DNA of 64,000 nt from Anaerotruncus sp. (GTDB lineage Bacteria; Bacillota; Clostridia; Oscillospirales; Acutalibacteraceae). Every line of letters begins with the position of its first letter. The stretch's first letter is position 1. The stretch spans positions 1,153,501 through 1,217,500 of the forward strand of contig CP091724.1 of assembly GCA_022009795.1 (NCBI GenBank). The letters run 5' to 3'. Of this stretch, positions 10,424 to 21,792 are shown piece by piece. A model generated the notes under the pieces. The model searched no databases. It was not told the DNA's origin and saw nothing but the letters and a program-made list of their open reading frames with translations. The translations under genes and the position numbers were made by a program.

Positions 10424-11889
10424 AAGGCAGCAAGGTTTTTAAAAACTATTTATTCAATGCCGGCTATCAGCTTTTTGGCAATAATAGTGCCGCTTGTTAC
10501 AACGCCCTATATATCCAGAGTGCTGAATGCGAACGGCATCGGAATTTACAGCTTCACCTTTTCGATAGTAAGCTATTTCACGCTTTGCTCCGCGCTTGGC
10601 ACGGTAAGCTATGCAAACAAGCAAATAGGCATTTTGCAGGATAATCCCGCTTTGCGCACACAAAAATTTTTTGATGTGTTTTCATTGCGGCTTATCACCA
10701 CATCCGCGGCGCTTGTGATTTACCTTTGCTATTGCATATTTTTTGCGCAATATAAAGCAATTGCGCTTATTCAAAGCTTTTATATCCTCGGCATTATGTT
10801 TGACACCTCTTGGTTTTTTTCCAGGGCATGGAGGATTTCAAACGAATTGCTCTGAGAAATTACTTTTTTAAAATTTTTTTAAATGTTGTTTTCATCTTTG
10901 TTTTTGTTAAAGATAAAAAAACGATCTTTGGAAATATGTTTTGGGGCTTGCATTGCTCACCTTTATCGGAAATGCCAGCCTTCTTCCCTCTTTAAAAAAA
11001 TATCTTGTGCGCATTAAGGGCTACAAGCCAAAGCCGTTTAACGATTTCAGAGTTATTATTCAGCTCTTTATTCCCGCGCTTGCCGTTCAGATTTATGCAA
11101 TGCTTGATAAATCAATGATAGGCTGGATAACGCACGATAATGCGCAAAACGGATATTACGAGCAATCCGAAAAAATAATTAAAATGTGCCTTATGCTGAT
11201 AACGGCGCTTATAACCGTTACCATGCCGCGCATTTCAAAGCTTTTTGCCGAGGGCAATAAAAAGAGAGGGAGAGGAAACACTTTATAAATCGGCAAGATT
11301 TGTTTGGTTTTTTTCGGCGTTCCGCTCACACTCGGTGTTATAGGCGTTGCGAAAACACTTGTGCCTGTTTTCTTCGGCGATGGATGGGAACCGGTTATAA
11401 ATATGCTTTTATGTTATGAGCCTTTTATTCATAACAATGGGCCTTAACCAAACGCTCGGTACACTTTATTTTATTTCAACCGGCAGGCAGAACAATTACA
11501 CCGCCGCAATTATAACGGGCGGAATATTCAATATTGCGTTTAACGCGATTTTAATTCCGCATTTCGGCGCGCTCGGCGCAGGCACGGCATCGGTTTTGGG
11601 CGAGCTTGTTATATTTGTGTTTGAATCCGTTTATATTGCAAAGCACAAATCTTTTTCCATGCGGCCGATATTCACGGCAAGCGCAAAATATTTAATTGCC
11701 GGCGCAATAATGCTTGCCATGCTTGCTTTGGCGGAAATCAAGCTGCCGAAAAATGCCGCCGTGCTTGCCTTAATGATAATCGCCGGCGCCGCAATTTATT
11801 TTGCCGCGCTTATTATAATGAAAGATAAATTTATTTTTGAAATTATAGAAATGGTTAAAGCCAAATTCCGCATCGGCAAAAGGGGCTAA
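10420..11889 (+). CDS. Polysaccharide flippase (Wzx/RfbX-like), frameshifted
   Basis: MATE-superfamily exporter that moves lipid-linked repeat units across the membrane. The N terminus has the typical VPLVTTPYISRVLNANGIGIYSFTFSIVSYFTL signature, then about 12 hydrophobic helices. FIPALAVQIYAMLDKSMIGW marks the second half of the protein, and ISTGRQNNYTAAIITGGIFNIAFNAILIP marks the helix 9-10 region. Frame breaks near 10475, 10830, 10925, 11265, 11300 and 11425 are in short repeats or homopolymers. Joined length is about 485 residues, normal for the family. Confidence 0.85.
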
Positions 11890-11890
11890 T

Positions 11891-12796
11891 ATGATAAATG
11901 AAATCAAACACAGTATAAAATCAAAAAACAGCAAAGATTTGGTGCGCTGTTTCAAAAGCCTTTTTAAGCCCCAATGCCTCAGGCAAAAATCGTGTTTTTT
12001 AAAAAAATCATCACAGAAGAATTGATTACAAAAAAATCCCACCTTGCTTGATGAAAAGCTGCTTACCCTTTGTGCAAAGGATTATTACAACAATTCGCTT
12101 ATAACAAAATGCGCGGATAAATATGCCGTTCGCGAATACATAGAGGAAAAAAAGGGCTCGGCGGCATTTTAAACGAGCTTATCGGGGTTTATGACGGCAC
12201 AGATGAAATTGATTGGAAAGCACTGCCGAATCAGTTTGCAATCAAATGCACCCATGGCTCAGGCTACAATATCGTGGTGGCAAACAAAGCGGATTTTTAA
12301 CAAAGACGAAGTGTTTGCCAAGCTGAATTACTGGCTTGAAGAGGATTACGGAATTATCAGCGCACAGCACCAATATCGCGCAATTCCGCACAGAATAATA
12401 ATAGAAAAAAATATTTAACGGACGGGCACGGAAGCCTGCCGACCGATTACAAATTTTTTTGCTTCAAGGGGCAATGTTATTTGCTGCCTTGCAATCGGCG
12501 GGCGCGGCGAAGACGATGAAAAGCGCTTTTTTTCGCCGATAAAAAAATTTTGATTCCATACCCGTTTTAAATAATTGCGTTGACTCCTTTAACGCCGAAA
12601 AGCCGAAGGAATACGATAAAATGCTTGAAATCGCAAAAACGCTGAGCGAGGATTTTCCTTTTGTAAGAGTTGATTTATACGAAACGGAAGCAGGCATTGT
12701 TTTCGGGGAATTAACCTTTACCCCGATGGGCTGCAACCACAACTATCTATCCGAAGAGGCTCAAAAATTTATGGGCTCAAAAATCAATATTCGATA
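11891..12796 (+). CDS. TupA-like ATP-grasp protein, heavily frameshifted
   Basis: ATP-grasp protein of the kind linked to teichuronopeptide synthesis (TupA, PF14305-like). Recognisable pieces: an N-terminal helical part, YAVREYIEEK, then FAIKCTHGSGYNIVVANK with the ATP-binding HGSG loop, and LNYWLEEDYGIISAQHQYRAIPHRIIIEK. The end gives TDYKFFCFKG, FVRVDLYETEAGIVFGELTFTPMGC (Mg/ATP-binding acidic residues) and SKINIR. At least six one-base breaks occur between 11990 and 12700. Family members probably attach an amino acid or peptide, or act as unusual glycosyltransferases. The exact reaction is unknown. Confidence 0.72.
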
Positions 12797-12811
12797 ATTT
12801 AAGAGGCTGAT

Positions 12812-13799
12812 ATGAAAACAATAGGCTACTTGGTGCCGTATTTCGGAACACTGCCGAAGAATATGCAGCTTTGGCTTAAAAGCTGCGCCGCAAACCCAAC
12901 GATTGATTGGATTTTACTTACGGACGATAAAACAGAATATAATTATCCGCCGAATGTTAAGGTTAAATACTGCTCTTTTGAAAGCCTTAAAGAGCGTATT
13001 CAAAATGCCTACGATTTTCCCGTGCAGATATCCTCAGCCTGGAATCTTTCGCTTTTTAAGCCCGCTTACGGCGAGATATTTGCCGAGGAGCTTGCCGGCT
13101 ATGATTATTGGGGGGCACTGCGATGTGGATGTTATTTGGGGCAACATTCGCAAATTCATAACAGACGATGTTTTTGAATAAATACGAAAAAAATCGGCTT
13201 TCAAGGGCATTCCCTGCTTTATAAAAACACACCCGAAGTAAACGCCAGATACAAAATCTGCGTTGACGGAAAAAAAATCAACTACAAGCAGGTTTTCGGC
13301 GGCGAAATTAAATATTCGTTTGACGAAAACGGAATGGACGATATTTATAATCACTTAAATATCCCCTATTATAAAGAAATAACCTTTTCCCACATGCGCA
13401 AATATGCATACCGACTTTCCGTTGGCTTTGTGCCAAAAAAATGAGGAATACAAAATAACGAGTGCCAAATTTTTTTGAATGGAAAAAAACGGAACCTTGC
13501 TTAGGCACTATGTGCACGATGGCAAGCTTTATACCGAAGAATTTATGTATATTCATTTCTTTTGCCGGCCTATGAAATATTTGCAAAAGAATTATAACGA
13601 TGATGCAAGGTATATAATTTACCCCGACTGCGTTAAGGATTTTAACAGTGAAATCGATGTAAAAACGGTTAAAAGGCTTGCGAAAAACCCCGCCGTTGCT
13701 TACTATGCCAAAAGCATTTGGGCAAACAGGCACAAGCTTACGCCGAAAAAAATTATGTTTAACATAAAAAATATGATTAAAAGAAAGCTGAAAAAATAA
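12812..13799 (+). CDS. DUF6625-like putative glycosyltransferase-associated protein, frameshifted
   Basis: Soluble protein of about 325 residues when joined. Opens with TIGYLVPYFGTLPKNMQLWLKSC and DWILLTDD, then VKVKYCSFESLKERIQ and FKPAYGEIFAEELAGYDYWG. The next frame gives HCDVDVIWGNIRKFI, a DxD-like metal or sugar-nucleotide motif. Such DUF6625 proteins sit in Firmicute and Bacteroidetes surface polysaccharide clusters next to TupA-like genes, as here, and look like GT-A glycosyltransferases. The function is an inference from the fold-like pattern and the neighbours. Breaks at about 13118, 13190 and 13440-13480. Confidence 0.68.
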
Positions 13800-13820
13800 G
13801 CATTGCGCTTGGGAGAAAAA

Positions 13821-14860
13821 ATGGAAAACAACACAGCGTTAAAATCGAGACTGCATTGGATTGATGTGCTCAAGGGAATAGGAATAATTTTTGTAATGCT
13901 GGGGCATATTAACAGCAAAATCACCGTTGTGCCTTGGATCTACATGGTGCCTGCTCCGCTTTTCTTTGCCATTTCCGGCTTTATTTTTTTCAACCTTTGA
14001 AATAAAGAAAAAAACATACCGTTTAAAGAATTTCTTGTTAAGAGGCTGAAATCGCTGATTGTGCCTTTCATCTTTTTCAGGCTGATTTTTGGTTGTTTGG
14101 TGGCTGATTGCCGAGCGCCGATTCCGTGAGCTTGATATGGGGCCGATTTGGTTTTTACCCGCATTATTTGCAGCAGAAATTATTTCTTATTTCATTTGCA
14201 AAAAGAAAAACCCGCTGCTTAATGCGGTTGCCTTCATTCTCTTTTTTGCTGCGTTGGCAGGCCTTAAATATGCAAGGTTTGACAATTATGCAATCGGCAA
14301 ATCCATAATGATTGCAATTAACGCCTCTGCTTGGTATAACTTCGGTGTTTTGGCGGGATGCATAGGCAAAAATCTTAAAATTAAAAAGAAATATGCGGCA
14401 GTTGCAGTTTGCGCGTTGCTGGCAATCACAACCGTTTGCAGCATTTGTAACGGCAATGTTTCGCTTTACAGCTCTCTTTTCGGAAAAAACATTCTTTTAT
14501 ACATAGCCGAAAGTGCATTGGGCACAGTGGCTTTAATTATGCTTTGCAAATATCTTTTAACAAAGAGCGCGCCGCTCGAGTATTTAGGCAGATACACCAT
14601 TATTCTTTTTGCAACACACGAGCCTATTAAAAGAGTGCTGCTGAAGCTGACCGAAATAATAACAACAAAGCTTGGCAAGCCGCTTTCGATTGATTTTTTA
14701 CAGGGCAACTTTTTTACAAGCCTGATTATTTTTGCTGGCGGTTATATTGATTGAGCTTATTGTTATTCAAATTTTTCAGATTTATAAAATCAAAAAAACC
14801 AAAATCAAAAAGGAGCATTTAGGATTTTATTTGCCTTTGTGCAGGAATAACAGCAGCTGA
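13821..14860 (+). CDS. Acyltransferase family 3 membrane protein (second copy), frameshifted
   Basis: Membrane O-acyltransferase. It begins with LHWIDVLKGIGIIFVMLGHI, the family signature with its conserved histidine, followed by PAPLFFAISGFIFF. Further helices include MGPIWFLPALFAAEIISY, YTIILFATHEP and LIIFAGGYI. Breaks near 14000, 14085 and 14750. The corrected C terminus ends at a TGA at 14858 after a basic tail. A clear ribosome site (GGGAG, 5 nt upstream) supports the start. Probably decorates the same polysaccharide as the acyltransferase at 4.2 kb. The two differ too much in sequence to be a recent duplication. Confidence 0.78.
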
Positions 14861-14889
14861 AAACATTCCGATATTTCGGGGGTTATATT

Positions 14890-15556
14890 TTTGAACATAA
14901 AAGTTTTTAAACACCCTGGTAAACAGCGGCAAGGTGCTGATTAAAAGAATTTGTGTTTTTGGCCCGTGCTTGCCGTTTGTGTGATTATGCTTATAGTCCT
15001 GATAAGGGATTTTAGCAAAAGAAAAACAGAATCTTTAAAATTTTTTTCGTTTGCCGGCACTCGCGAAAACGAAAAAAAATATTTAAGCATTATGGCGCTG
15101 CTTTTGCTTTTTGCAATTGTGCTCAACGCCACATTATTCAGCCGAATAGGCGTTTACCATATCACCCACCCGCTTGCATATCTTTGGGCCGGGTGGAATC
15201 CTTTTGTGAGCGATTTAAACCCTGCCTGGAACACAATTGCCTTTATGCCGCTTGGCACAGTAATATACTCTTATGCAAAAAATGTGCGCGGCACAAAAAT
15301 GCGAAGCCGTGCCTGCATTTTGATAAGCACGCTTGCGGCATTTGCAACATCGCTTTTTATTGAAGCAACTCAATTGATTTTTAAAATAGGCACATTTCAA
15401 ATGTCTGATTTATTATATAACACCTTGGGCGGCTTGCTGGGAGCATTGATTTTTGTGCTGCTTCGCAAAAATCCGCCGCAGAATAAAAATATAAGCATGT
15501 GCGATAATATTAAAATTACACTTAAATGTAATTTTCAAGTATTGACATTTATTTAA
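14890..15556 (+). CDS. VanZ-like membrane protein
   Basis: Small polytopic membrane protein of the VanZ family, first known for low-level teicoplanin resistance. Helices: LAVCVIMLIVLIRDF, LSIMALLLLFAIVLNATLF, ILISTLAAFATSLFIEATQLIF, and a C-terminal helix after the signature IFKIGTFQMSDLLYNTLGGLLGALIF. The 5' end is disturbed by an indel before 14951, so the start (about 14890, with TTG or GTG codons) is approximate. The stop lies inside the promoter for the next gene. VanZ-like proteins are common at the ends of polysaccharide clusters, where their role is unknown. Confidence 0.75.
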
Positions 15557-15570
15557 CAATATGCTATTTT
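15542..15570 (+). promoter_or_regulatory. Sigma-A-type promoter
   Basis: TTGACA at 15542-15547 and TATTTT at 15565-15570, 17 nt apart, lie upstream of the gene at 15618. The -35 is perfect. It overlaps the last codons of the VanZ-like gene, so the small membrane protein is probably transcribed separately from the polysaccharide cluster. Confidence 0.6.
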
Positions 15571-15617
15571 TTTAATCAGCGATAAGCAGTTTAACCGATT
15601 AAAAAGGAGGAGCACTT

Positions 15618-16130
15618 ATGGACGAAAACAATTATAACCAACAGCAGGGCAACCAATATAACCCGCAGCCGGAGCCGCAATACACACAGCAGCCCGGCCA
15701 ATACGCAAACCAACAAAATCAATATAACGCTCAACAATATTCCACACAGCAGCCGCCTTTCGGAAGCCAATATAATCAGCCGCCGGTGCAGCAGCCGTTT
15801 TACCCGCCATATGACCCCACAACAAAGGTTATGAGCGTCGGCGAATATGTGGGCATGTTTATTTTAAGCTCCATTCCCGTGGTTAATATAATTTGCTGGA
15901 TTGTGTGGCTTTGTTCCCAAAACACAAACAAAAACAAGAAAAATTATGTTATTGCAAACATTGTTCTTTGGGTTATCAGCATTGTTGCGTTGATTATTGT
16001 CTTTGTTATTTTTTTCCGCTTTGGGAATATCTTTGGCAAACTACTATTAAAAAAAGAATACATAACAAAAATGAAAGAAAAAGCGAGGCCCCGCGGGCTC
16101 GCTTTTTGTGCCTTTAAAGGCTTATTTTAA
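15618..16130 (+). CDS. Small membrane protein with Q/N/P/Y-rich N-terminal tail
   Basis: Not assigned to a characterised family. About 70 N-terminal residues are low complexity, rich in Gln, Asn, Pro and Tyr with repeated NQYN/QYNAQQ units. Two membrane helices follow: GMFILSSIPVVNIICWIVWLC and the VLWVISIVALIIVFVIFF segment. The layout resembles small Firmicute proteins with a disordered extracytoplasmic or cytoplasmic tail and two helices. A strong AAGGAGGAG site sits 7 nt before the ATG. The open frame runs through the terminator hairpin at 16078. One base fewer in the A run at about 16050 would give a stop at about 16063, which is the more likely end. Confidence 0.65.
   Translation: MDENNYNQQQGNQYNPQPEPQYTQQPGQYANQQNQYNAQQYSTQQPPFGSQYNQPPVQQPFYPPYDPTTKVMSVGEYVGMFILSSIPVVNIICWIVWLCSQNTNKNKKNYVIANIVLWVISIVALIIVFVIFFRFGNIFGKLLLKKEYITKMKEKARPRGLAFCAFKGLF
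16078..16108. terminator. Bidirectional terminator hairpin
   Basis: AAAAAGCGAG, a bulged G and CCC pair with GGG and CTCGCTTTTT around a CGC loop. T-rich runs follow in both directions, so it can end both the small membrane protein gene (+) and ptsI (-). Confidence 0.75.
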
Positions 16131-16144
16131 ATAACAAACAGAGA

Positions 16145-17777
16145 TTATTCGCAATCGCAAATCAATTTGCGAGTTTTAAGAATTCTTGATGAAGAAACGG
16201 AAAATTCATCAAGCCCCCAATCGATGAGGCGCGGAATCATTTTTGGATCCGCAGCTGCCTCGCCGCACATTCCGACCGGGATATTTGCCCTCTTTGCACT
16301 TTTGACGGTTATTTCAATTGCCTTTAAAACCGCCGGGTCATTGGAATTATAAAGATAAGAAACCTCATTATTGCCTCTGTCTGCCGCCATAGTATAGCCC
16401 GTTAAATCATTTGTGCCTATGCTGAAGAAATCAGAAACGGCAGCAAGCCTTTCTGCAACAAGCACTGCGGCAGGTGTTTCAACCATAATGCCAAGCTTAA
16501 TATCTTTTTTATATTCTTTGCCCTCTGCGGATAATTCCGCTTTGCATTCCTCAAGCAAAGATTTTGCTTTTATAACTTCATCCTCCGTGCAAACAAGAGG
16601 AAGCATTATTTTAATATTGCCATAGCAGGCGGCACGCAGCAAAGCACGCAGCTGCACTTTAAACAGCTCTGTGTTCTTTAAGCAATACCTGATTGCACGC
16701 AATCCCATAAACGGATTTTCCTCTTTTTCAATTTCAAGATAAGGAATATGCTTATCTCCGCCTACATCAAGAGTGCGGATGATTACTTCTCTGCCGCCCA
16801 TTGCCTTTGCAACTGAGCTGTAGGCCTCGAACTGCTCTTCTTCGCCGGGAGCCTGATTTCTGTCCATATAAAGAAATTCCGTTCTGAAAAGGCCTATTCC
16901 CTCCGCACCGTTCACAACGGCATTATGAACATCCTCTGCCTTTGCAATGTTGGCATAAACTGCTTTTTTTAAGCCGCTCTTTGTTACGGTGGGCTTATTT
17001 ATATATTCCTTGAGCATAAGCCTTTCATTTTGCTCCTGCTCTTTAAGAAGCATATACTCCGCCTTTTTCATCGGCAGAAGGCGAAACGATTATTTCGCCG
17101 CGAACGGCATCAACAATCAATTCATCACCGGTTTTGATAACGCTTGCCGCGTCCTTAACACCCAATATGCAAGGAATGCCCAAAGCGCGCGCAATGATTG
17201 CGCTGTGAGAAGTTACTCCGCCGATTTCGCCGATAACGCCCTCAACATTTTTGGGGTTTATTTTTGAGGTCATGCTTGGAGTGAAATCGCAAGCAACAAG
17301 AATGCTGCCCTTTTCAACCTTTGCAATATCAATCTCCTCAACACCCAGAAGGATTTTTAAAAGCCCCGTTTTTATATCGCTGACATCGGTTGCTCTTTGG
17401 CGGGTGAGTTCATCATCCGCCGCAGAGAAAATTTGATAAAACATGGTGCAAACATTATCAACCGCCTGCTCGGCGATCACGCCGCCGGAGATTGCATCCT
17501 TCATTTGCCCAATCATAAAGGGATCTGCCAGCATTGCAAGATGCCCCTGCAAGATTTCCGCATTTTTTTCGCCGGCATTGGCGGAAAGCTCGGAAATAAG
17601 AGCCTTAGTTTCGGCGGTGAATTTTTCCACCGCCGCATCAAGGCGCGCCGATTCCGTTTCGGCATCCGTGAAGCTTTTGCCGGAATAATCAAGCTTTAGC
17701 TCCTGCATAACAACGGCCTTGCCGATTCCGTATCCCTCAGACACGCCTATTCCTTTAAAGCGCTTTTCGTTAATCAT
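16145..17777 (-). CDS. ptsI: PTS enzyme I, one frameshift
   Basis: Phosphoenolpyruvate-protein phosphotransferase: takes phosphate from PEP and passes it to HPr. N-terminal HPr-binding helices are followed by the phosphohistidine domain with GGVTSHSAIIARALGIPCI (active His). The C-terminal PEP-binding barrel has GIGLFRTEFLYMDR, IIRTLDVGGDKHIPYL, NPFMGLRAIRYCL, KIMLPLVC, KLGIMVETPAA, FFSIGTNDLTGYTMAADR and PVGMCGEAA with its catalytic Cys. A one-base break at about 17060 joins the two halves. Length is about 543 residues, close to the usual 570. The start ATG is 1 nt after the ptsH stop. Confidence 0.93.
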
Positions 17778-17778
17778 A

Positions 17779-18039
17779 TCAATCCATTCCGTTTTCAATC
17801 AGTGAAACAGCCTTTTCAAGCATTTCGTTTTCATCGGGTCCGCTGCATTCAACGGTTAATTCCGTGCCGTATTTAATGCAGGCCGCCATGATATTCATAA
17901 TGCTTTTTCCGTTTATCGATTTATCGCCCGCAAGAAGCGTTACCTCAGACTTGAATTTTGCCATTTCGGTTACAAACACATTTGCCGGCCTCATATGAAA
18001 GCCCATTTTATCAACAACAGTTACTTTTTTGCTAACCAT
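17779..18039 (-). CDS. ptsH: Phosphocarrier protein HPr
   Basis: 86-residue PTS phosphocarrier. The histidine phosphorylated by enzyme I is in MGFHMRPAN (about residue 15). The HPr kinase site is Ser in SINGKSIMNIMA (about residue 46), so the protein can probably act in CcpA catabolite control as in other Firmicutes. It is preceded by an AGAGGTG site and lies 41 nt after fruA. Carrying ptsH and ptsI inside the fru operon is less usual than a separate ptsHI operon. Confidence 0.93.
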   Translation of the reverse strand: MVSKKVTVVDKMGFHMRPANVFVTEMAKFKSEVTLLAGDKSINGKSIMNIMAACIKYGTELTVECSGPDENEMLEKAVSLIENGMD

Positions 18040-18080
18040 AATTTACACCTCTGTTTATTATTTCATATTTGATTATTTGT

Positions 18081-20045
18081 TTAAGCGTTTACTCTTTTTC
18101 TTTTTTTGAGCAATCCAAGCATAAGTGCGCCGACCACGGAGCCTGCAACCAATGCAATGATATAGCCGAAAGGATGATCAACAACTATAAAGGTGAATAT
18201 ACCGCCGTGAGGAGCAGGGCAAGCACAACCGAAAAGTGAAGTGATAAGGCCTGCAACAGCCGAGCCGACCATGCAAGACGGAATTACGCGAAGCGGATCC
18301 GAAGCTGCATAAGGAATTGCGCCCTCTGTGATAAAGCACAAGCCCATAAGATAGTTTACGGGGCCGCTCTTGAGTTCTTCCTTGGTCCATCTGTTTTTAA
18401 AGAATGTTGTTGCAAGAGCAATTGCAATGGGAGGAACCATACCGCCGATCATAACGGCAGCCATAATCCAAGTGTTTCCGTCTGCAATTGCAGCCGTGCC
18501 GAAAACATATGCAGCCTTATTGAACGGGCCGCCCATATCAATTGCCATCATTGCGGCAAGAACTATTGAAAGAAGAACACGGCTTGTTTCGCCAAGGCTT
18601 GAAAGTCCGTTTGCAAGAGCTGTGTTTACAACACCAACAACAGGATTTAACACGCACATAACAACGCCGATAAGCAATGTGCCGAGAAGCGGGTAAATGA
18701 ACACGGGCTTGATGCCATCCATGGATTTCGGAAGCCACGAGAAAGCTTTTTTTGAGTCCGTTTACAAGAATACCTGCAATAAAGCCAGCAAGAAGCGCTC
18801 CGAGGAAGCCGGAAACTGCCTTATCATCGCCTACAAGGCCTTGATTTGCAATAAAAGCTTTAAATGTGAAGCCGTTTGCGGCAAACAAACCGCCAACGAT
18901 ACCGGGCAATAAACCGGGACGATCGGCAATTGACTGCGCGATGTAACCCGCAAGAACGGGAAGCATAAATGAAAAATGCCGCTTTACCTATCCAGAACAC
19001 GACTGCTGCAACCGGATTTGTGAAGCCGAAGGTGCCGCCGACATCTGCATTTCCTGCGATTGTGTCAATAAGAAATCCAAGTGCTATAAGCACACCGCCG
19101 CCGACAACAAACGGAAGCATATGCGAAACACCGTTCATAAGATGCTTATAAATTTTGCGGCCGAAGCTTTCTTTTTCCTCTGAATATTCGGAAGAATCGA
19201 GTTCTTCACTGCCGTCGCTGTGATAAACGGGAACCTTTCCGTCCACAACCCTTTGAATAAGCTCGCCGGGTTTATTTATGCCTGACGACACAGAGGCTTT
19301 AAGCACCTTTTTACCGTCAAACCTTGCCATTTCAACATTTTTATCTGCGGCAATGATAATGCCGTCGCACTCCTCTATTTCCTTTTTTTGGTGAGCACAT
19401 TTTTTTGCGCCGCCCGAGCCATCGGTTTCAACCTTGATTGAATAGCCCATTTCCTTTGCTTTTTTTCTCAAGCGCTTCGGCGGCCATATATGTGTGCGCA
19501 ATGCCCGTGGGGCAGGCAGTTACGCCCAAAAATTCTGTAGCCCTTTGGGGGCTTCATTTTCGGCAGGCTTAACCTCTTCATCGGGATATTTGATTTTTTC
19601 CTGCGCATCGATTATTTGTAAAAATTCATCAACGCTTTGCGCCGCCCTGAGCTTTGCCGTGAAATCAGGATCCATAAGCATAACCATGAGACGGGAAAAG
19701 AATTTCAAGATGCACATCGCCATCCTCAGTGGCTGCTATCATAAACAGCAAATCAGACGGCTTACCGTCCGGTGCACCGTAATCAACACCGTTTTTAACG
19801 GTTATGGCAGCAAGTGCGGGAGCTTTAACGGCACTTGTTTTGGCATGCGGCACGGCAATACCGTCCCCAATAGCAGTTGAGCCCTGCTCCTCCCTTGCAA
19901 GAATCGCAGCCTTATAGGCATCCTTATCCTTAAGATTGCCTGCTGCGGCGTGAAGACCTATCAAAGCATTTATAGCATCGTCCTTGCTTGAAATATCAAG
20001 GCCGAGCGTTATGGCTTCCGGCTTCAGCAAATCAATGATTCTCAT
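18081..20045 (-). CDS. fruA: Fructose PTS transporter EIIABC, frameshifted
   Basis: Imports fructose and phosphorylates it to fructose-1-phosphate. Three domains in one chain of about 654 residues. EIIA begins MRIIDLLKPEAITLGLD and has the active His in GIAVPHAKTSAV. EIIB, after a charged linker, has VTACPTGIAHTYMAAEAL with the active Cys and VETDGSGG. EIIC has the membrane segments HMLPFVVGGGVLIALGFLID, GFLGALLAGFIAG, IDMGGPFNKAAYVFG, FITEGAIPYAASDPLRVIP and GGIFTFIVVDHP. Breaks at about 18750, 18965, 19395, 19470, 19535 and 19705 are in homopolymers. The domain order A-B-C is standard for Firmicute FruA. Confidence 0.92.
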
Positions 20046-20066
20046 AAATTTTCCCTCCTAAATTTA

Positions 20067-20970
20067 TTAAAGCTTTTTAAAGGCATCTTCAATGCCTTTT
20101 GAATCCGCAAGTGTGTAGCTGAATGCAGTTGCATTCGAGCAGGCAGAGCCGAGTTTTAAAGCATATGAATAGTCCTTTTTATCCATATAACCCGCAACAA
20201 AGCCCGCCACCATGGAATCACCGCAGCCAACCGAATTAAGCGGCTTACCCGGAATTATTCCTATGGATTTTATTTCTCCGTTTTTCAGCAACAAGAATTG
20301 CGCCGTCCTTGCCTCTTGAAACAAGCACATTACGGGCACCCATTTTTTGAAGCTTTTTGGCATAGCTTATAATTTCCTGCTCGTTTCTAACCGTTACTCC
20401 GAAAAGATCGCCAAGCTCAAAATTATTTGGCTTAATTAAAAACGGCTTGTATTTAAGCACATTCAAAAGCAAATCGCCTGTGGCATCAACAACCGCTTCA
20501 ACGCCTTTTTTAGAAGTGATTGAAAGAATTTTTTCATATATATCCGCAGGCAGAGTTCCGGGCACGCTGCCTGCAAGCACAAGCACATCGCCGCCGCCGA
20601 GCGTTTCAATTATATCAATAAGAGCCGCAACCTCATTTTCGCTTACGGGAGGCCCGCCCGCGTTTATATCAAGCTCTGTTTCGGAACGAACCTTAACATT
20701 TATTCTTGTGTTGCCCTCTTTAAGCTTGATGAATTTTGTGTGAATACCGTCTGCCTCCAGCATTTCCTCAAGCTTTTCACCCGTGAAACCTGCCTTGAAG
20801 CCAAGTGCCACGCTTTCCTTTCCCAGCCTTGAAAGCAAAACAGAAACGTTGATGCCCTTGCCGCCGTAGCTGAGCTCCTCGCCGTAAGTGCGATTTATAT
20901 CATCAAAGCGCAGCTTTTCAACCTTCATCACATAATCAAGAGCAGGATTAAAGGTTACCGTATAAATCAT
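20067..20970 (-). CDS. fruK: 1-phosphofructokinase, one frameshift
   Basis: PfkB-family kinase that turns fructose-1-phosphate into fructose-1,6-bisphosphate. It starts MIYTVTFNPALDYVM, has LSYGGKGINVSVLLSRLG (substrate-binding GGKGxN), AGSVPGTLPADIYEKIL, IKPNNFELGDLFG, and the ATP-site motif VGCGDSMVAGFVAGY with the catalytic Asp. A one-base break at about 20285 in a T run splits it. About 300 residues, normal for FruK. It lies 21 nt upstream of fruA in the operon. Confidence 0.93.
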
Positions 20971-21024
20971 ATTTATCGCCTCCGAATTGATTTATTCAAC
21001 AACTTTGATAACAGTTTTATTTTT

Positions 21025-21753
21025 TTATATACCTTTTTCGGGCTCCGAATCCGTTACAATGCATGCCGTATCCAGCGTTGCAAAACGAACGGAAGAGGTT
21101 TTTTTCCGAATTTTGAGGCATCCGCCAAAAATATAGGAAACAAATGAATTTTTTCCATGGCTGCCGCCTTAACAAAAGCCTCCTCCGTATCCGGAGTGGT
21201 GAAGCCGCTTGAAAGCGAAACGCCGTTTGCGCCCAAAAAAGCCTTTGTGAAATTAAAATTATGAATACTGCGCGCCGCCATAAGCCCCACGATTGCCTCC
21301 GTGGTTTGCTTTAGCTTGCCGCCGAGCACATAAACATTCAATCCTTTGCGGCACATTTTTTTTGCATGGCTGATACCGTTTGTAACAAAACTTGCCGTGC
21401 AGCCGTCATCGATATAATCAATCATATAAAGTGTGGTTGTGCCTGCATCCAAATAAACGAAATCATCACCTTGAATTTGCGCTGCACAATACTTTGCAAT
21501 TTTGCGCTTTTCATCCGAATGCTCGGCTTTTTTTGCGCTCACATTTTCTTCCTGCGAAATAAACTGCTGCTTATTGAGCGTTGCGCCGCCGTGCACCTTA
21601 TTTATATTTCCCTTTTTTTGGAAAGTTCTATCAAATCTCGCCTGACGGTTGATTCCGAAGCATCCAAAATCCCGGTCAATTCCGAAACGCTAACTGCGCC
21701 GCGCTCCTGAATTATTTGAAGAATTTTTGTCTTTTTCTTTCTTGATTAAGCAT
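21025..21753 (-). CDS. fruR: DeoR-family regulator of the fructose operon, frameshifted
   Basis: The N-terminal helix-turn-helix is of the DeoR type (ILQIIQERGAVSVSELTGIL, SESTVRRDLIELSKKGNI, KVHGGA). The C-terminal sensor domain has IAKYCAAQIQGDDFVYLDAGTTTLYMIDYI, VTNGISHAK, VYVLGGKLKQTTEAIVG and FLGANGVSLSSGFTTPD, the sugar-phosphate isomerase-like fold of DeoR regulators. Corrected breaks at about 21615, 21735 and 21105 extend the end to ATLDTACIVTDSEP, the conserved C terminus, with the stop at 21025. A GAGGAGG site supports the ATG at 21753. Probably senses fructose-1-phosphate. First gene of the operon. Confidence 0.87.
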
Positions 21754-21792
21754 TTATAAATCCTCCTCGGGTTGGCCCCCGATTACAACTTA

